Origin: E44-bin32 sp034430615
Lineage (GTDB): Bacteria; Chloroflexota; Anaerolineae; Anaerolineales; E44-bin32
Length of the DNA stretch: 19,285 nucleotides
NCBI GenBank assembly: GCA_034430615.1
Contig: DAOUEJ010000098.1
Location: forward strand, 1 to 19,285
Direction: 5' to 3'
The position numbers and the translations under genes are program-made. The notes below the pieces were generated by a model. It searched no databases, had not been told where the DNA came from, and saw only the letters and a program-made list of their open reading frames with translations. This document shows positions 7,332-16,025 of this stretch, one piece after another. Position 1 is the stretch's first letter; each line of letters begins with the position of its first letter.

Positions 7332-10300
7332 GATGTTGGTACCGCCTCTGCCTCTCCACTGCTGCCATGGATTAGCTGTAGAGCACGGATCGTGGCAAGC
7401 TGCTGGAGTGCTTGTGGATCAATGGGATTGAGCAGGACACTCCGCTCAAATAGTTCCCCGGCCTGGTCGTATAGCTTGATGTTTTTCAAGATCAATCCGG
7501 CGCGCATCAGTGAATCTGCGTCCTGCGGATCTAGCTCGATTGCCCGCTTGAAGCTCTCAAGGGCGTGATGGATCTCGCGTCTGTCCTCGTACACCTTTCC
7601 AAGCTCACGGGCCAACTTTGCGTCGTTACGTGCATGAGCCGCTGCTTCGGTCAGTGTGCTCAACGCTCGATCAAGCTGCCCTGCCTCGCGGCAGATCACG
7701 CCAACCAGCTGCATATGGCGCACATTGCGCGGGCTTATCTTGAGGGCCTGGTTAGCTGCATCGAGGGCTTGCTCGAGCCTGCCTGCTTCCTGCTGTGCAC
7801 GTGCGAGCGCTGCCCAGGCCTGGTCGTCATCCGGCGTGTGATCTACGATGGTCTTCAATTCCTGGGCTGCTTCCACTGCACGGCCTGATTTGGCAAGCAA
7901 GATGCCTCGCGCCAGCTTGATTTCGAAATCACCCTCTGATGTCTTGAGTGCGGTGTCGTACATCTGAATAGCTTTCTCGATCTTCCCGTCTGCGGCCAGG
8001 ATTTCGGCGAAGCCGCTGAGTACGGTGGGTTCCTCTGGCTCGAGACGATAGGCGGCTTGTGCACGTTTCAAGGCTGTCTTGTTTTCCCCGCGTGCAAGTG
8101 CGGTGCGGGCGGATTGGATCATGCACCCCACATCGGATGGAGCGAGCGTGCATGCACGCTCAAACCACTTCTCTGCGCCGTCGAGGTTTCCGGTTGCCAG
8201 CGCTACATCGCCGGCTTCCTTCCAGATATGAGCTGACTTGGGTGAAAACTGCAGGCTGCGGGAGAACATAGACTCGGCGTCATCCAGCTGGCCGACAGTG
8301 CGATAGGCTCTTGCCAGCACAACGAGGTAGTCTCCGTTATGAGGATCAAGTTCGACTGCGTGCTGGAGATGGGGGATAGCTGCGTCAAGGTGGTCCATCC
8401 CAAGGTAGCGTTCCGCTAGCTCGAAATGCCAGGTGTGTTCATCAGGCCAGAGGGACAGAGCCCCATTGAGCTTAGTCAGGTACTCTTCTTCCTCGCCGGC
8501 CTTTCGCAGAGCGACTGACTGCAGGTAGAGCGCGAGTGGTTGATACAGGGCGTCATAACAGGCTTCTTCCACGATCTCCAGGGCGGTTTGGTAATGCCCA
8601 AGCATGGTTTCGCTGATCCCACTCAGCAGGACGATCCGGGGGTTGCCCGCAATAAACTCTGCCGTCGACTTTATGAACTCGATAGCCCTGGCGGGCCGGT
8701 TCGACTTCAACAAGCTGATAATTCCAGCTTCGACCAGATCCCTGCGCTGGGATCGTGGAAGCGTCTGGATCTGTTGCAAACGATTTGGCCCAACCGATCC
8801 CGACTGCAGCGAATCCCAGAGTTCAAGCAGCGCAGCATCCGCCGGATTGAGGTCGAGTGGGAAAGCGTGGCTGCGTTTGATTAGTTGAAGGAGCCGTTCT
8901 TCCTCGGAGTTGGGGGCGTGCATCTCCGCATTCCCGGTGATGCGATATAGCCACTCCAAATCCCGGTAGCGATGACCCAGCATACGGGTCAGGAAAACCA
9001 ATCCTTCATCCATATCGAGAGCCTCAAAGCCTCTCTCAACACAGTCAATTGCTTCCGTCCAGGCGTTCAGTGACAGTGCTGCGTTTACGATGCTGGAGAG
9101 ATCGGAATAAGATTCAATCGGTGAGGTGAGCATTTCAGCGAACAACGCCTGCGCTTCATTAATCTGTCCTTGAGCACGCAGTGCCTGGACTTCGAGCGAG
9201 GCGCGATAGTGATTGGGGTTGCCATTGGAAGGCAGTTTACCCAGAGTCGTGGCTGCGCCTTGTGCATCCCCTGATGCAAGCGCAAGCGCTGCCCCGACGA
9301 TGGCAAAGCGCTCTGTCTCATCCCCTAGTTGACCGGCGCGCTCTAGTAGATTGCGCGCTTGCTCAGGATCACCAAGCTCGCCAACTGCCATCGCAGCATC
9401 AAGCAGGGTCTTGGCGTCATCGGGCGCCCGCTCTGCAGCCTGCATGTAATGTTCGAGGCTCGCAGCCGAATCGCCCGTTGCCTGGAGCGCCTTGGCAAGC
9501 GCCAGGTGCTGGGGAGCTTCCGGTGAGATCTCAAGTGCACGCTGACGTAAACCCAGTGCTGCGGCACGCCGTCCAAGCTTGGAAAGAGCATCGGCGGCAC
9601 GCTGGAGAGGGTATGGATCATGTCTCGAGGTTGCAGCAAGTTTTAACCAACTCGACTGTGCTGTTTCGTAATCTCCCAGGGTTTCCGAGAGACGGGATAG
9701 TGAGGTGAGAATTTCGGGATGCCCGGGTGCTAGCGTGGACGCTCGTTTCAGTAGTGTCTGTGAGAGCTCGCTGCCTGCGATGTCTCCCGCTTCCTCCGCG
9801 AGGGATGCGATCTGGATCCCATTCGATCGACTGTACCAGATCGCCCGGGCTAGATGAGCGCGTGCTTGTTCGGTGTCCTGATTCTTGGCACAAAGCTGCG
9901 CCATGTGGATATGCGACTCCGGATCCTCGGGCGTGATCTTGAGGATCGCCTCCTGAGAAGTCACAGCATCTTCGATCTTGCCATTTGCCAGCGCTGCATC
10001 TCGCAGCGTCTCATGTGCTGCGATCGAACCGGGGACCAGCTCGACGGCCTGTTTGGCGCTACGCACAGCTTCGGCCGGTTGCCCCGCCTTGAGGTACGCT
10101 CGCGACAGGTTGTAGAGCAATTCGTGTGAGGCTGGAAATGCTTGCCGTCCCTTCTCGAGCGTTTCAATTGCCTTATCAAGCTGCTCGGTCTCAGCGGAAG
10201 CTCGCGCAAACCCTAGCAGGGCCTCAAGCTTCAAGGGGTGCTCAATATCCCCCACCGGTTCAAGGAATGCTACGTATGCTTCTACTGCCTGGGGCATCAA

Positions 10301-12484
10301 TCCCGCCTTTTCATAGGCGCGGGCGAGCCAATACCAAATGGAGGAATCATCGAGACCGGATTCTCGCGCAGCAACCAGTAACGACATGGCCGTCTTGAGA
10401 TCACCGGGACCATTCTCGCAAATTGATTTCACCAGGATCCGACCGGCCAGAAGCTTCGATTCGGCATCCATTTGTTCGGGTAGGCGGGCGAGAGTTTTCG
10501 CTGCAGTATGAATCTCACCCATCACCTCGTAGGTCAGGCCAAGTGCTTTGCGGGCTCGCCAATTTTCTGGTTGGGCTGAGAGTGCTGTTCGCAGTTCGGG
10601 CAGCGCTTCTTCTACCCGCCCAAGTTCTCGCAAAAGCTCGGCCTGCTCGATCCGCCAGTTGCTCTGATCCGGCTCCAGGCCAATGGCCGTGCGTGTGTGC
10701 TCGAGTGCCATCGAAGGCTGCTCGTTTTTTAACAGCCATCGGGCGTAGGCCATGTGAAGACGTCCACTAGCCGGTACTGCCTGGACGCCTTTTTGGAGCG
10801 CCTCACCGGCCGCTACGTCATCGCCAAGTTCTACCTGTGCTTCGGACAGCGCTATCCAGCCCTGGGCTTCCTGTGGGACCATTTCGACGGCTTGCTTGAG
10901 GTGGGTCAAACCGGCAGCTGGATCGCCTTCCAGTGTGAGGGCTTCACCTAGGAGTACTCTGGCGTTGTAAGACTCGGGTTCAATAGACAGCGCCGAGGCA
11001 GCAGTATCTCTTGCGAGCTTTACCTCACCAGCCTCAAGAGCACAGCGGCCGACAGCCGGCCAGTACTCAGGATGCTGCGCATGAATCTTTTTCCAATGAA
11101 CCAGCGCTTTATCAGGCTGATTGGAAGATTGCAGCGATTCAGCCAGCAACAGCCGAGCCTCCACAGAGGCAGGTTCAAGTGTAAGAGCAAGATCAGCCTG
11201 GCAGGCAGAAGCAGATGTATCTCCAGCCGCTTCGTATAGCCGGGCTAACTCAAGCATACATGCCGGGTCTGCTCCAGCCATCTCGCTCCGCAGCTGCTGT
11301 ACATCAATCGCTCGAGTGAAATCTTTGCGAGCCTTTAATAGCTCAAGCAGCCAGGCAAGCCAGTCGTCGTTGACCGGTTCGTCATTGAGCACCAGCGCAC
11401 AGGCCTGCTCCAGACTAAGAGCAGCTTGCCGATAATTTCCGAGGGATTGCTGTACGGCTGCGGCGGCGATCCAGGCATGCGGCGAAGTGGGGGAGTCGAT
11501 CAGTCGCGCCGCCTCATCGCCCCGGCCGACACCAAGCAAAACTCTAACAAGCGCTGCTCGCCGCTCAGGGGTTGGGCTGACCTGCAGAGCCTGGCGGCGT
11601 GCTTCCATTTCCAGCACAAAGTCGTCTTCGGCTCGTGCGAAGGCCGCAAGCCTGTCTGCGACTTCGGCTGATGTCTCGCTGCTGATATCCCATGCCTGAC
11701 GGAAGGCTTGATGCGCGCCTTCGGTATCCCCGGTAGCAGCCAGTAAAACTGCTGGGGCAGTCCAGACCGAAGTCGGACTCTGCAGTGTTTGCGATTCGAA
11801 ACCTGCGATTTTCTCGATCGAGAGTTGACCGAGAGCAGCGTATAGCGAGTCATAGCCACACGTCTGAAAAAGGGGGAGCAGTTCGGCCAGTGCGGTGCTG
11901 TTCAGTGCAACCATCGACTGTGCTGCCCCAAGCAGATCAAGGTTGGCAAGGAGGGCATTGACAAGCATTCTGGCATGCCCTGGATCAGGGTGCTTTGGAA
12001 AGTAGTCCTCCAACCAGCTGGTGGACATCAGATCTGGCCAAGCGCATGCGAGTGGTGATGTCCACAGAGCTGGGTTGTCGTCGATTGCCTGTGCCAAGTC
12101 GCTGTCGGGGAGTTCGACGTTCGATTTAGCCAGCAGATGAACAGCCAGAGCTGTGACTTCCTCAATCCCGTTGGCTTCTGCGGGCGAATCGTGCCGATCC
12201 CGGTCACCATTTAATGCGACCCCACGCTCGACCAAAGCAGCAAGATCCTTCTCGCCAAGTGCGAGCGCTGCCAGTCGTCCGGGGAGCCAGGATGCTGGAT
12301 CAGGTTGTTCTGCTGCTTTTGCCAGGAACTCGGGTGTATGCAGTGCTGTCCAGACTTCAGGGACCCGCAGTAATCGCCCAACGATAACCTGGCGGTCGGA
12401 ATCTGAGAACAACTGCGAGAGCGTTCCTAAAACGTCGGCATCGTTGAGCATGGGTAACCCCTTGTCTAGATTGAGATTGGCCAT
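7328..12484 (-). CDS. Giant TPR scaffold protein, about 1,700 aa
   Basis: 1,718 aa from ATG at 12484, or 1,707 from ATG at 12451. The second start has AAGGGG 7 nt upstream and would not overlap the preceding gene, so it may be the true one. After a divergent N-terminal region (~1-230), nearly the whole protein consists of 34-residue TPR-type units: pairs of helices with conserved small residues and a Pro at unit ends (LDPHNGDYLVVLARAYRTVG, LEPEEPTVLSGFAEILAADG). The last 300 residues alone hold about ten consecutive units; a rough estimate for the protein is over 30. No enzymatic domain, signal peptide or membrane segment is visible, so it is a large cytoplasmic superhelix for protein binding. 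The 4-bp ATGA overlap with the TPR-peptidase gene suggests coupled synthesis and probably a shared complex. The partner is unknown. Confidence 0.85.
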   Translation of the reverse strand: MANLNLDKGLPMLNDADVLGTLSQLFSDSDRQVIVGRLLRVPEVWTALHTPEFLAKAAEQPDPASWLPGRLAALALGEKDLAALVERGVALNGDRDRHDSPAEANGIEEVTALAVHLLAKSNVELPDSDLAQAIDDNPALWTSPLACAWPDLMSTSWLEDYFPKHPDPGHARMLVNALLANLDLLGAAQSMVALNSTALAELLPLFQTCGYDSLYAALGQLSIEKIAGFESQTLQSPTSVWTAPAVLLAATGDTEGAHQAFRQAWDISSETSAEVADRLAAFARAEDDFVLEMEARRQALQVSPTPERRAALVRVLLGVGRGDEAARLIDSPTSPHAWIAAAAVQQSLGNYRQAALSLEQACALVLNDEPVNDDWLAWLLELLKARKDFTRAIDVQQLRSEMAGADPACMLELARLYEAAGDTSASACQADLALTLEPASVEARLLLAESLQSSNQPDKALVHWKKIHAQHPEYWPAVGRCALEAGEVKLARDTAASALSIEPESYNARVLLGEALTLEGDPAAGLTHLKQAVEMVPQEAQGWIALSEAQVELGDDVAAGEALQKGVQAVPASGRLHMAYARWLLKNEQPSMALEHTRTAIGLEPDQSNWRIEQAELLRELGRVEEALPELRTALSAQPENWRARKALGLTYEVMGEIHTAAKTLARLPEQMDAESKLLAGRILVKSICENGPGDLKTAMSLLVAARESGLDDSSIWYWLARAYEKAGLMPQAVEAYVAFLEPVGDIEHPLKLEALLGFARASAETEQLDKAIETLEKGRQAFPASHELLYNLSRAYLKAGQPAEAVRSAKQAVELVPGSIAAHETLRDAALANGKIEDAVTSQEAILKITPEDPESHIHMAQLCAKNQDTEQARAHLARAIWYSRSNGIQIASLAEEAGDIAGSELSQTLLKRASTLAPGHPEILTSLSRLSETLGDYETAQSSWLKLAATSRHDPYPLQRAADALSKLGRRAAALGLRQRALEISPEAPQHLALAKALQATGDSAASLEHYMQAAERAPDDAKTLLDAAMAVGELGDPEQARNLLERAGQLGDETERFAIVGAALALASGDAQGAATTLGKLPSNGNPNHYRASLEVQALRAQGQINEAQALFAEMLTSPIESYSDLSSIVNAALSLNAWTEAIDCVERGFEALDMDEGLVFLTRMLGHRYRDLEWLYRITGNAEMHAPNSEEERLLQLIKRSHAFPLDLNPADAALLELWDSLQSGSVGPNRLQQIQTLPRSQRRDLVEAGIISLLKSNRPARAIEFIKSTAEFIAGNPRIVLLSGISETMLGHYQTALEIVEEACYDALYQPLALYLQSVALRKAGEEEEYLTKLNGALSLWPDEHTWHFELAERYLGMDHLDAAIPHLQHAVELDPHNGDYLVVLARAYRTVGQLDDAESMFSRSLQFSPKSAHIWKEAGDVALATGNLDGAEKWFERACTLAPSDVGCMIQSARTALARGENKTALKRAQAAYRLEPEEPTVLSGFAEILAADGKIEKAIQMYDTALKTSEGDFEIKLARGILLAKSGRAVEAAQELKTIVDHTPDDDQAWAALARAQQEAGRLEQALDAANQALKISPRNVRHMQLVGVICREAGQLDRALSTLTEAAAHARNDAKLARELGKVYEDRREIHHALESFKRAIELDPQDADSLMRAGLILKNIKLYDQAGELFERSVLLNPIDPQALQQLATIRALQLIHGSSGEAEAVPTS

Positions 12485-12804
12485 GCGACTTGCTGCAGGA
12501 CCCAGTAAGACGCACCGAGCATGATCAACCCGAGCATAATCAGGAAGACCCCGATTCCGGTTGCAGTGCGGACGAGAGCTGTGATCGATGCTACGAGCTC
12601 GCTGGCGCTGTTCACCAGCCCGGTCACATCCTGAGCGACGCCCTTCTGTCCTAGACTGGCGGTATGCTTGGCGAGCGCGTTTATCTCACGTGAGTAACCA
12701 CGCGTCACCATGACAAAGGCCCCGATCAGGATCAAGATGAAACCGAGGATAAAGACGGAACCAGCAAGCAGCAGTTGTACATCATTAAAAGTGAGAGGAA
12801 TCAT
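12466..12804 (-). CDS. Two-TM small membrane protein, first gene of the effector operon
   Basis: 112 aa. The frame could open at TTG 12816, but ATG at 12804 has GGAGG 5 nt upstream and is the better start. No family recognised. Two hydrophobic helices (about 10-33 and 82-103) flank a ~45-residue amphipathic, Ser/Ala/Val-rich segment (REINALAKHTASLGQKG...LVNSASELVASITALVRT) that could form a coiled coil or lie along the membrane. Both termini should be on the same side. It heads the operon behind its own sigma-54 promoter, and its ribosome-binding site lies in an inverted repeat (12806-12836). It could serve as membrane platform for the soluble TPR proteins encoded next; that is inferred from gene order only. 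Confidence 0.75.
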   Translation of the reverse strand: MIPLTFNDVQLLLAGSVFILGFILILIGAFVMVTRGYSREINALAKHTASLGQKGVAQDVTGLVNSASELVASITALVRTATGIGVFLIMLGLIMLGASYWVLQQVAWPISI

Positions 12805-12805
12805 G

Positions 12806-12836
12806 ATCGCCTCCAATGCAATCTTCTGGAGGCGAT
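12806..12836 (-). promoter_or_regulatory. Inverted repeat that can sequester the Shine-Dalgarno of the 2-TM gene
   Basis: On the minus strand ATCGCCTCCA (12827-12836) and TGGAGGCGAT (12806-12815) are perfect 10-bp complements with an 11-nt loop. The 3' arm contains the GGAGG of the gene starting at 12804 and ends 1 nt before its ATG. No T-tract follows, so it is not a terminator. RNA reading through from the response-regulator gene would fold and hide the ribosome site. RNA started at the sigma-54 promoter (predicted near 12829) would lack most of the 5' arm and leave it open. Confidence 0.65.
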
Positions 12837-12839
12837 AGG

Positions 12840-12855
12840 TGCAAGGATCGTGCCA
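12840..12855 (-). promoter_or_regulatory. Sigma-54 (-24/-12) promoter of the effector operon
   Basis: The minus strand reads TGGCACGATCCTTGCA, an exact match to the consensus YTGGCACGrNNNTTGCW with a preceding C and 10 nt between GG and GC. The predicted transcription start is near 12829, 25 nt before the ATG at 12804. It lies between the regulator gene and the effector operon, in a 58-nt gap. No upstream activator site is evident. Confidence 0.8.
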
Positions 12856-12862
12856 GCGGGGG

Positions 12863-14038
12863 TTACTTACCTAAGGCTTGAATATCGGGGGGGAGGTGGG
12901 CAAGATCGATCATCTCCTCATCACAGAACAGTACCGCACGTTCGATGACATGCCGTAATTCACGGATGTTTCCAGGCCAGGAGTGTTTCTTCAAAGCTTC
13001 AATTGCACGTGGTGTGATGCCTTCGATGACGCCGCCGACGCGCAGGTTGATCTGGCGGATGAAACTTCCGGCCAGGGCAGGAATATCCACAATGCGCTCA
13101 CGCAGTGGAAGCAGGTGAAGGTCAACTACCTTTAGGCGGTAGTAAAGATCCTCCCGGAAGGTGCCTTCCTCGATCATGGCAAGTAGATTGCGGTTGCTCG
13201 CAGCTAGGATTTGGACATCCACTGCGATCTCGTTCACCCCTCCAACCCGCCTGAATTTCTGTTCATCGAGCACTCTCAGCAGCTTTGCTTGCATTTCCTG
13301 CTTGGTTGAGGAGATCTCATCAAGGAAGAGAATCCCGCCGTCCGCGATCTCGATCAGACCGGGTTTCTTCTTCTGCGCACCCGTAAAGGCGCCTGCTTCA
13401 TGTCCGAAGAGTTCGGACTCGATCATCGTGTCCGGGAGCGCGGCGCAGTTGATGGGGATAAAAGGCTTGTCGACTCGCGGTCCTATGCTGTGGATCGTGC
13501 GTGCCATCACTTCCTTGCCAGTCCCTGTTTCACCGGTGATGAGCACGGAGACAGCTGCCGCCGCAGCTCTTTCTGCCTCGTGCATGATTTGCTTCATGCC
13601 GCTCGCTTCCCCCACGATCATATCGATCTCGCTGCTCGAAGATCGCCGCAGGAGATCCAGCTCCCGCCGGAGTGCAACAACCTCCGAAGAGCGTTCAATG
13701 GCCTGGAGCAGGCGTTCGAGATCCAACGGCTTCTGCAGGAAGTCCTGGGCACCCTTCTTCATAGCCTCGACCGCTGTATCCACCTCACCGAACGCTGTCA
13801 CCAGGATAACCGGCGGACGGGGGTTCTCATGCGCAAGCCGATCGAGGAGGGAGAGGCCTGAGCCGTCAGGCAGCATCACGTCAAGCAGTACGATGTCCGC
13901 GGCAGCGGTGTCGATGACCTCGTTCGCTTCGGCTAGCGTCCCTGCTTCCAGGGCTTCAAAACCGGCGTCGGTGAGAGCTTCACGGATAAAAGAGCGAGCC
14001 GGGGCTTCGTCATCAACGATCAGGACGGTAGCAGACAT
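12863..14038 (-). CDS. NtrC-family sigma-54 response regulator lacking the DNA-binding domain
   Basis: 391 aa. Receiver domain (1-120) with acidic pocket DDE (9-11), phosphoacceptor Asp53, Thr81 and Lys103. A central AAA+ domain (~135-365) follows, with Walker A GETGTGKE (169-176), the sigma-54 contact loop GAFTGA (216-221), Walker B GGILFLDE (234-241), FREDLYYRL, and sensor-2 WPGNIREL (354-361). It should use ATP to open sigma-54 promoters when phosphorylated. The protein ends at LPPDIQALGK with a clean TAA, so the Fis-type HTH normally filling the last ~60 residues is absent, as in Chlamydia CtcC and Helicobacter FlgR. It may therefore act from solution on the few sigma-54 promoters of the cell. 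Start ATG with AGGAG 5 nt upstream, 17 nt after the kinase stop. It is the natural partner of the upstream kinase. Confidence 0.93.
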   Translation of the reverse strand: MSATVLIVDDEAPARSFIREALTDAGFEALEAGTLAEANEVIDTAAADIVLLDVMLPDGSGLSLLDRLAHENPRPPVILVTAFGEVDTAVEAMKKGAQDFLQKPLDLERLLQAIERSSEVVALRRELDLLRRSSSSEIDMIVGEASGMKQIMHEAERAAAAAVSVLITGETGTGKEVMARTIHSIGPRVDKPFIPINCAALPDTMIESELFGHEAGAFTGAQKKKPGLIEIADGGILFLDEISSTKQEMQAKLLRVLDEQKFRRVGGVNEIAVDVQILAASNRNLLAMIEEGTFREDLYYRLKVVDLHLLPLRERIVDIPALAGSFIRQINLRVGGVIEGITPRAIEALKKHSWPGNIRELRHVIERAVLFCDEEMIDLAHLPPDIQALGK

Positions 14039-14055
14039 CTCAACTCCTGTCCGGG

Positions 14056-16017
14056 CTAGCGAGCGGTGGGGAGGTGAATCGTGAAAAGCGTCCCGGCGTC
14101 GGGAAAACTCTCAACGTGGATCGTCCCCTTATGGGCACTCAGAATGCGGCGGCTGATGGCCAGGCCTAACCCCGTACCATCCTTTTTCGTCGTGAAGAAC
14201 GGATCAAAGATGCGATCGATTTTATCGGCAGGGATGCCCGGCCCCGTATCGGCAACTTTGAGCTCGAGCAGTGCCTCCGGGTTGTTGCCGGTTGAAGAGA
14301 TGGCAACGGAGATCGTCCCTCCCTCGGTCATCGCTTCAAGCGCATTGCTGATCAAATTCACGATGACTCGCTCAAGGGTGCGTGGATCGGCGGACGCCAT
14401 CGGGAGTCCAGATTTATAATCCGTGTGGCAGTGCACATTCGATTGACTGAAGCGCGGCGTCCAACGAGCAAGAATCCGCTGCATGAGGTCGACCAGGTCG
14501 AGCGCCTCCATTTTTAGTTCCAGCGGTCGGGCAAAGAAAAGCACATCGGTCATCAGTTGGTCGAGGCGAATGCATTCAGCCCGTACCCTTTCCAGTGACT
14601 CGTACTGGGGGTGTTCCTTTCCCAGGCGAGAGGCAGCCAGCTGCACCCCGGTTGAAATGTTATTAATCGGGTTGCGTACTTCATGCGCGAAGATGGCGGT
14701 TACTTCCCCAAGCAGGGCTCGTTGGGCAAGAATCTCGGTCTGGTCCTCGATTGCTTGCTGTTCTGATTGGTCCTTAAGGGCAATAACGAGCTGGTTGCCA
14801 TGCGATGTGCTTACGGGTACCGCGTGAAGATGGACGGGCAAGGGTGTGCCATCGCGGTGATGGAGGATTAACCTGCTCCGCTCCGCGTCGCGATGATGAC
14901 CAAGTGCGTCTAGGAGTGAAGCAGTCACATCTTCGGGACCTACCAGGACGTCCTGAATAGGACGGCCTTTTACTTCCTTTGGGCGAAAACCCAGAAGCCT
15001 GGTAAGCCCAGAATTTGCCCGCAGCACATGCAGTTCCTCATCCACAACGATCAAGGTGTCCCCGATCGCTTCGAACTGACCGGAAATCTCCGTTTCCAAT
15101 TGGGAGATCTGATAATCATCCTGCTGTGATGAAGAGCGCAGCAAGCTGACGTGGATTGCGGCGTGGCACATATTCGCAAGGACCTCGATCAGCAGGCCGA
15201 CCTCATCAGGAAGCTCGCCGGCATCTTTCCAGCCCGCCACAAGCAGTCCAATCCAGGCCCCCTCATCCCCGATCAGTGCGGTACGCATCTGTGCAAGCTC
15301 GGCGGCGCGGGCTGCTTTCTGCAGCTCAAATTCTGGACGCTGGCCAAGTGCCCACACCGTGGATTCTGGCATCGAACCAAGTGCCGCAGCAGGTAAGAAC
15401 TCGGGAAATTCTGCTGGCAGTACACCATGCAGGACATAATCGGGTGAGGAAGATGACAAACGGTACAAACCAACGGACGAAGCCTGCACGAGCTCGCGAC
15501 CGAGGTCGAGGACAACCGGTAGGGCTGCCTCACCCCCGGATAGGATAAGGTCGGAGATCTGCAACAAGTTCTCGAGGCGTTCACTGTCAACCTGCTGGCG
15601 AGCGAGCTCGGATGTGCGTTCGTTTGAACGTCGTGCGGTGATCATAATTGCAGAACGCCCTGGGATAATGGGGTGGGCTTCCAGATCAACAGGGATGATC
15701 TCACCAGATCGGGTCTGGATGGGTACGTCCCATAGACTGCACTGAGCCTCATCCCAACTGCTCAGGATTTGGTCCAATGCTGTCTGCCCTGTTTCACCAA
15801 TGAAGATATCCGATGGAGTGAGCGCCTCTAAGTCCTTACGGGCGTATCCAGTTAGCAGGAGGAAGTGGTGATTGCAAGTGATTAGACGCGGCTCCGTCCC
15901 GGAAAGGACCAGGACGGAGCTGTCGAGAGTGTCTGCCAGGGTATAAAAAAGTTCTCGATAAGGATCGGCTCGAAAGAAGCGGGCGATTGGATTGGTGGGA
16001 GCGTTATCCTTGGACAA
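14056..16017 (-). CDS. Soluble PAS-GAF-PAS sensor histidine kinase (NtrB-like)
   Basis: 653 aa, no signal peptide or membrane segment, so it senses a cytoplasmic cue. Domains in order: PAS (~25-130; ITCNHHFLLLTGYARKDLEAL), a short coiled coil, GAF-like (~148-290), a second coiled coil, PAS (~312-415; LLGFRPKEVKGRPIQDV), HisKA with H-box FAHEVRNP (His445), and HATPase_c with N-box VNLISNALEAM, G1 DTGPGIP and G2 GTGLGLAI. This is the NtrB/AtoS class, which phosphorylates NtrC-type regulators. The start is TTG, 8 nt after the rpoN stop, with AGGA 6 nt upstream; no ATG or GTG would give the full first PAS domain. It sits between rpoN and the regulator in one transcription unit, forming a complete sigma-54 switch. 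The signal is unknown. Confidence 0.92.
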   Translation of the reverse strand: MSKDNAPTNPIARFFRADPYRELFYTLADTLDSSVLVLSGTEPRLITCNHHFLLLTGYARKDLEALTPSDIFIGETGQTALDQILSSWDEAQCSLWDVPIQTRSGEIIPVDLEAHPIIPGRSAIMITARRSNERTSELARQQVDSERLENLLQISDLILSGGEAALPVVLDLGRELVQASSVGLYRLSSSSPDYVLHGVLPAEFPEFLPAAALGSMPESTVWALGQRPEFELQKAARAAELAQMRTALIGDEGAWIGLLVAGWKDAGELPDEVGLLIEVLANMCHAAIHVSLLRSSSQQDDYQISQLETEISGQFEAIGDTLIVVDEELHVLRANSGLTRLLGFRPKEVKGRPIQDVLVGPEDVTASLLDALGHHRDAERSRLILHHRDGTPLPVHLHAVPVSTSHGNQLVIALKDQSEQQAIEDQTEILAQRALLGEVTAIFAHEVRNPINNISTGVQLAASRLGKEHPQYESLERVRAECIRLDQLMTDVLFFARPLELKMEALDLVDLMQRILARWTPRFSQSNVHCHTDYKSGLPMASADPRTLERVIVNLISNALEAMTEGGTISVAISSTGNNPEALLELKVADTGPGIPADKIDRIFDPFFTTKKDGTGLGLAISRRILSAHKGTIHVESFPDAGTLFTIHLPTAR

Positions 16018-16025
16018 ATCGATTC

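Noticed and set aside
7328..12484. Repetitive look of the long TPR gene as possible DNA tandem repeats
   Set aside because: The repetition is at the degenerate protein level (34-residue units); I saw no long identical nucleotide repeats.
12806..12836. Inverted repeat as a terminator of the regulator operon
   Set aside because: No T-tract follows either arm, and the 3' arm contains the ribosome site of the next gene, so translational control is the better reading.
13161..14084. 307-codon plus-strand open frame
   Set aside because: Exactly antisense to the response regulator, Ser/Arg-rich composition typical of a reverse-strand shadow of a GC-rich gene.
14840..14854. Minus-strand TGGCACACCCTTGCC inside the kinase gene
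   Set aside because: One base short in spacing and within coding sequence with no start codon following that suits it.
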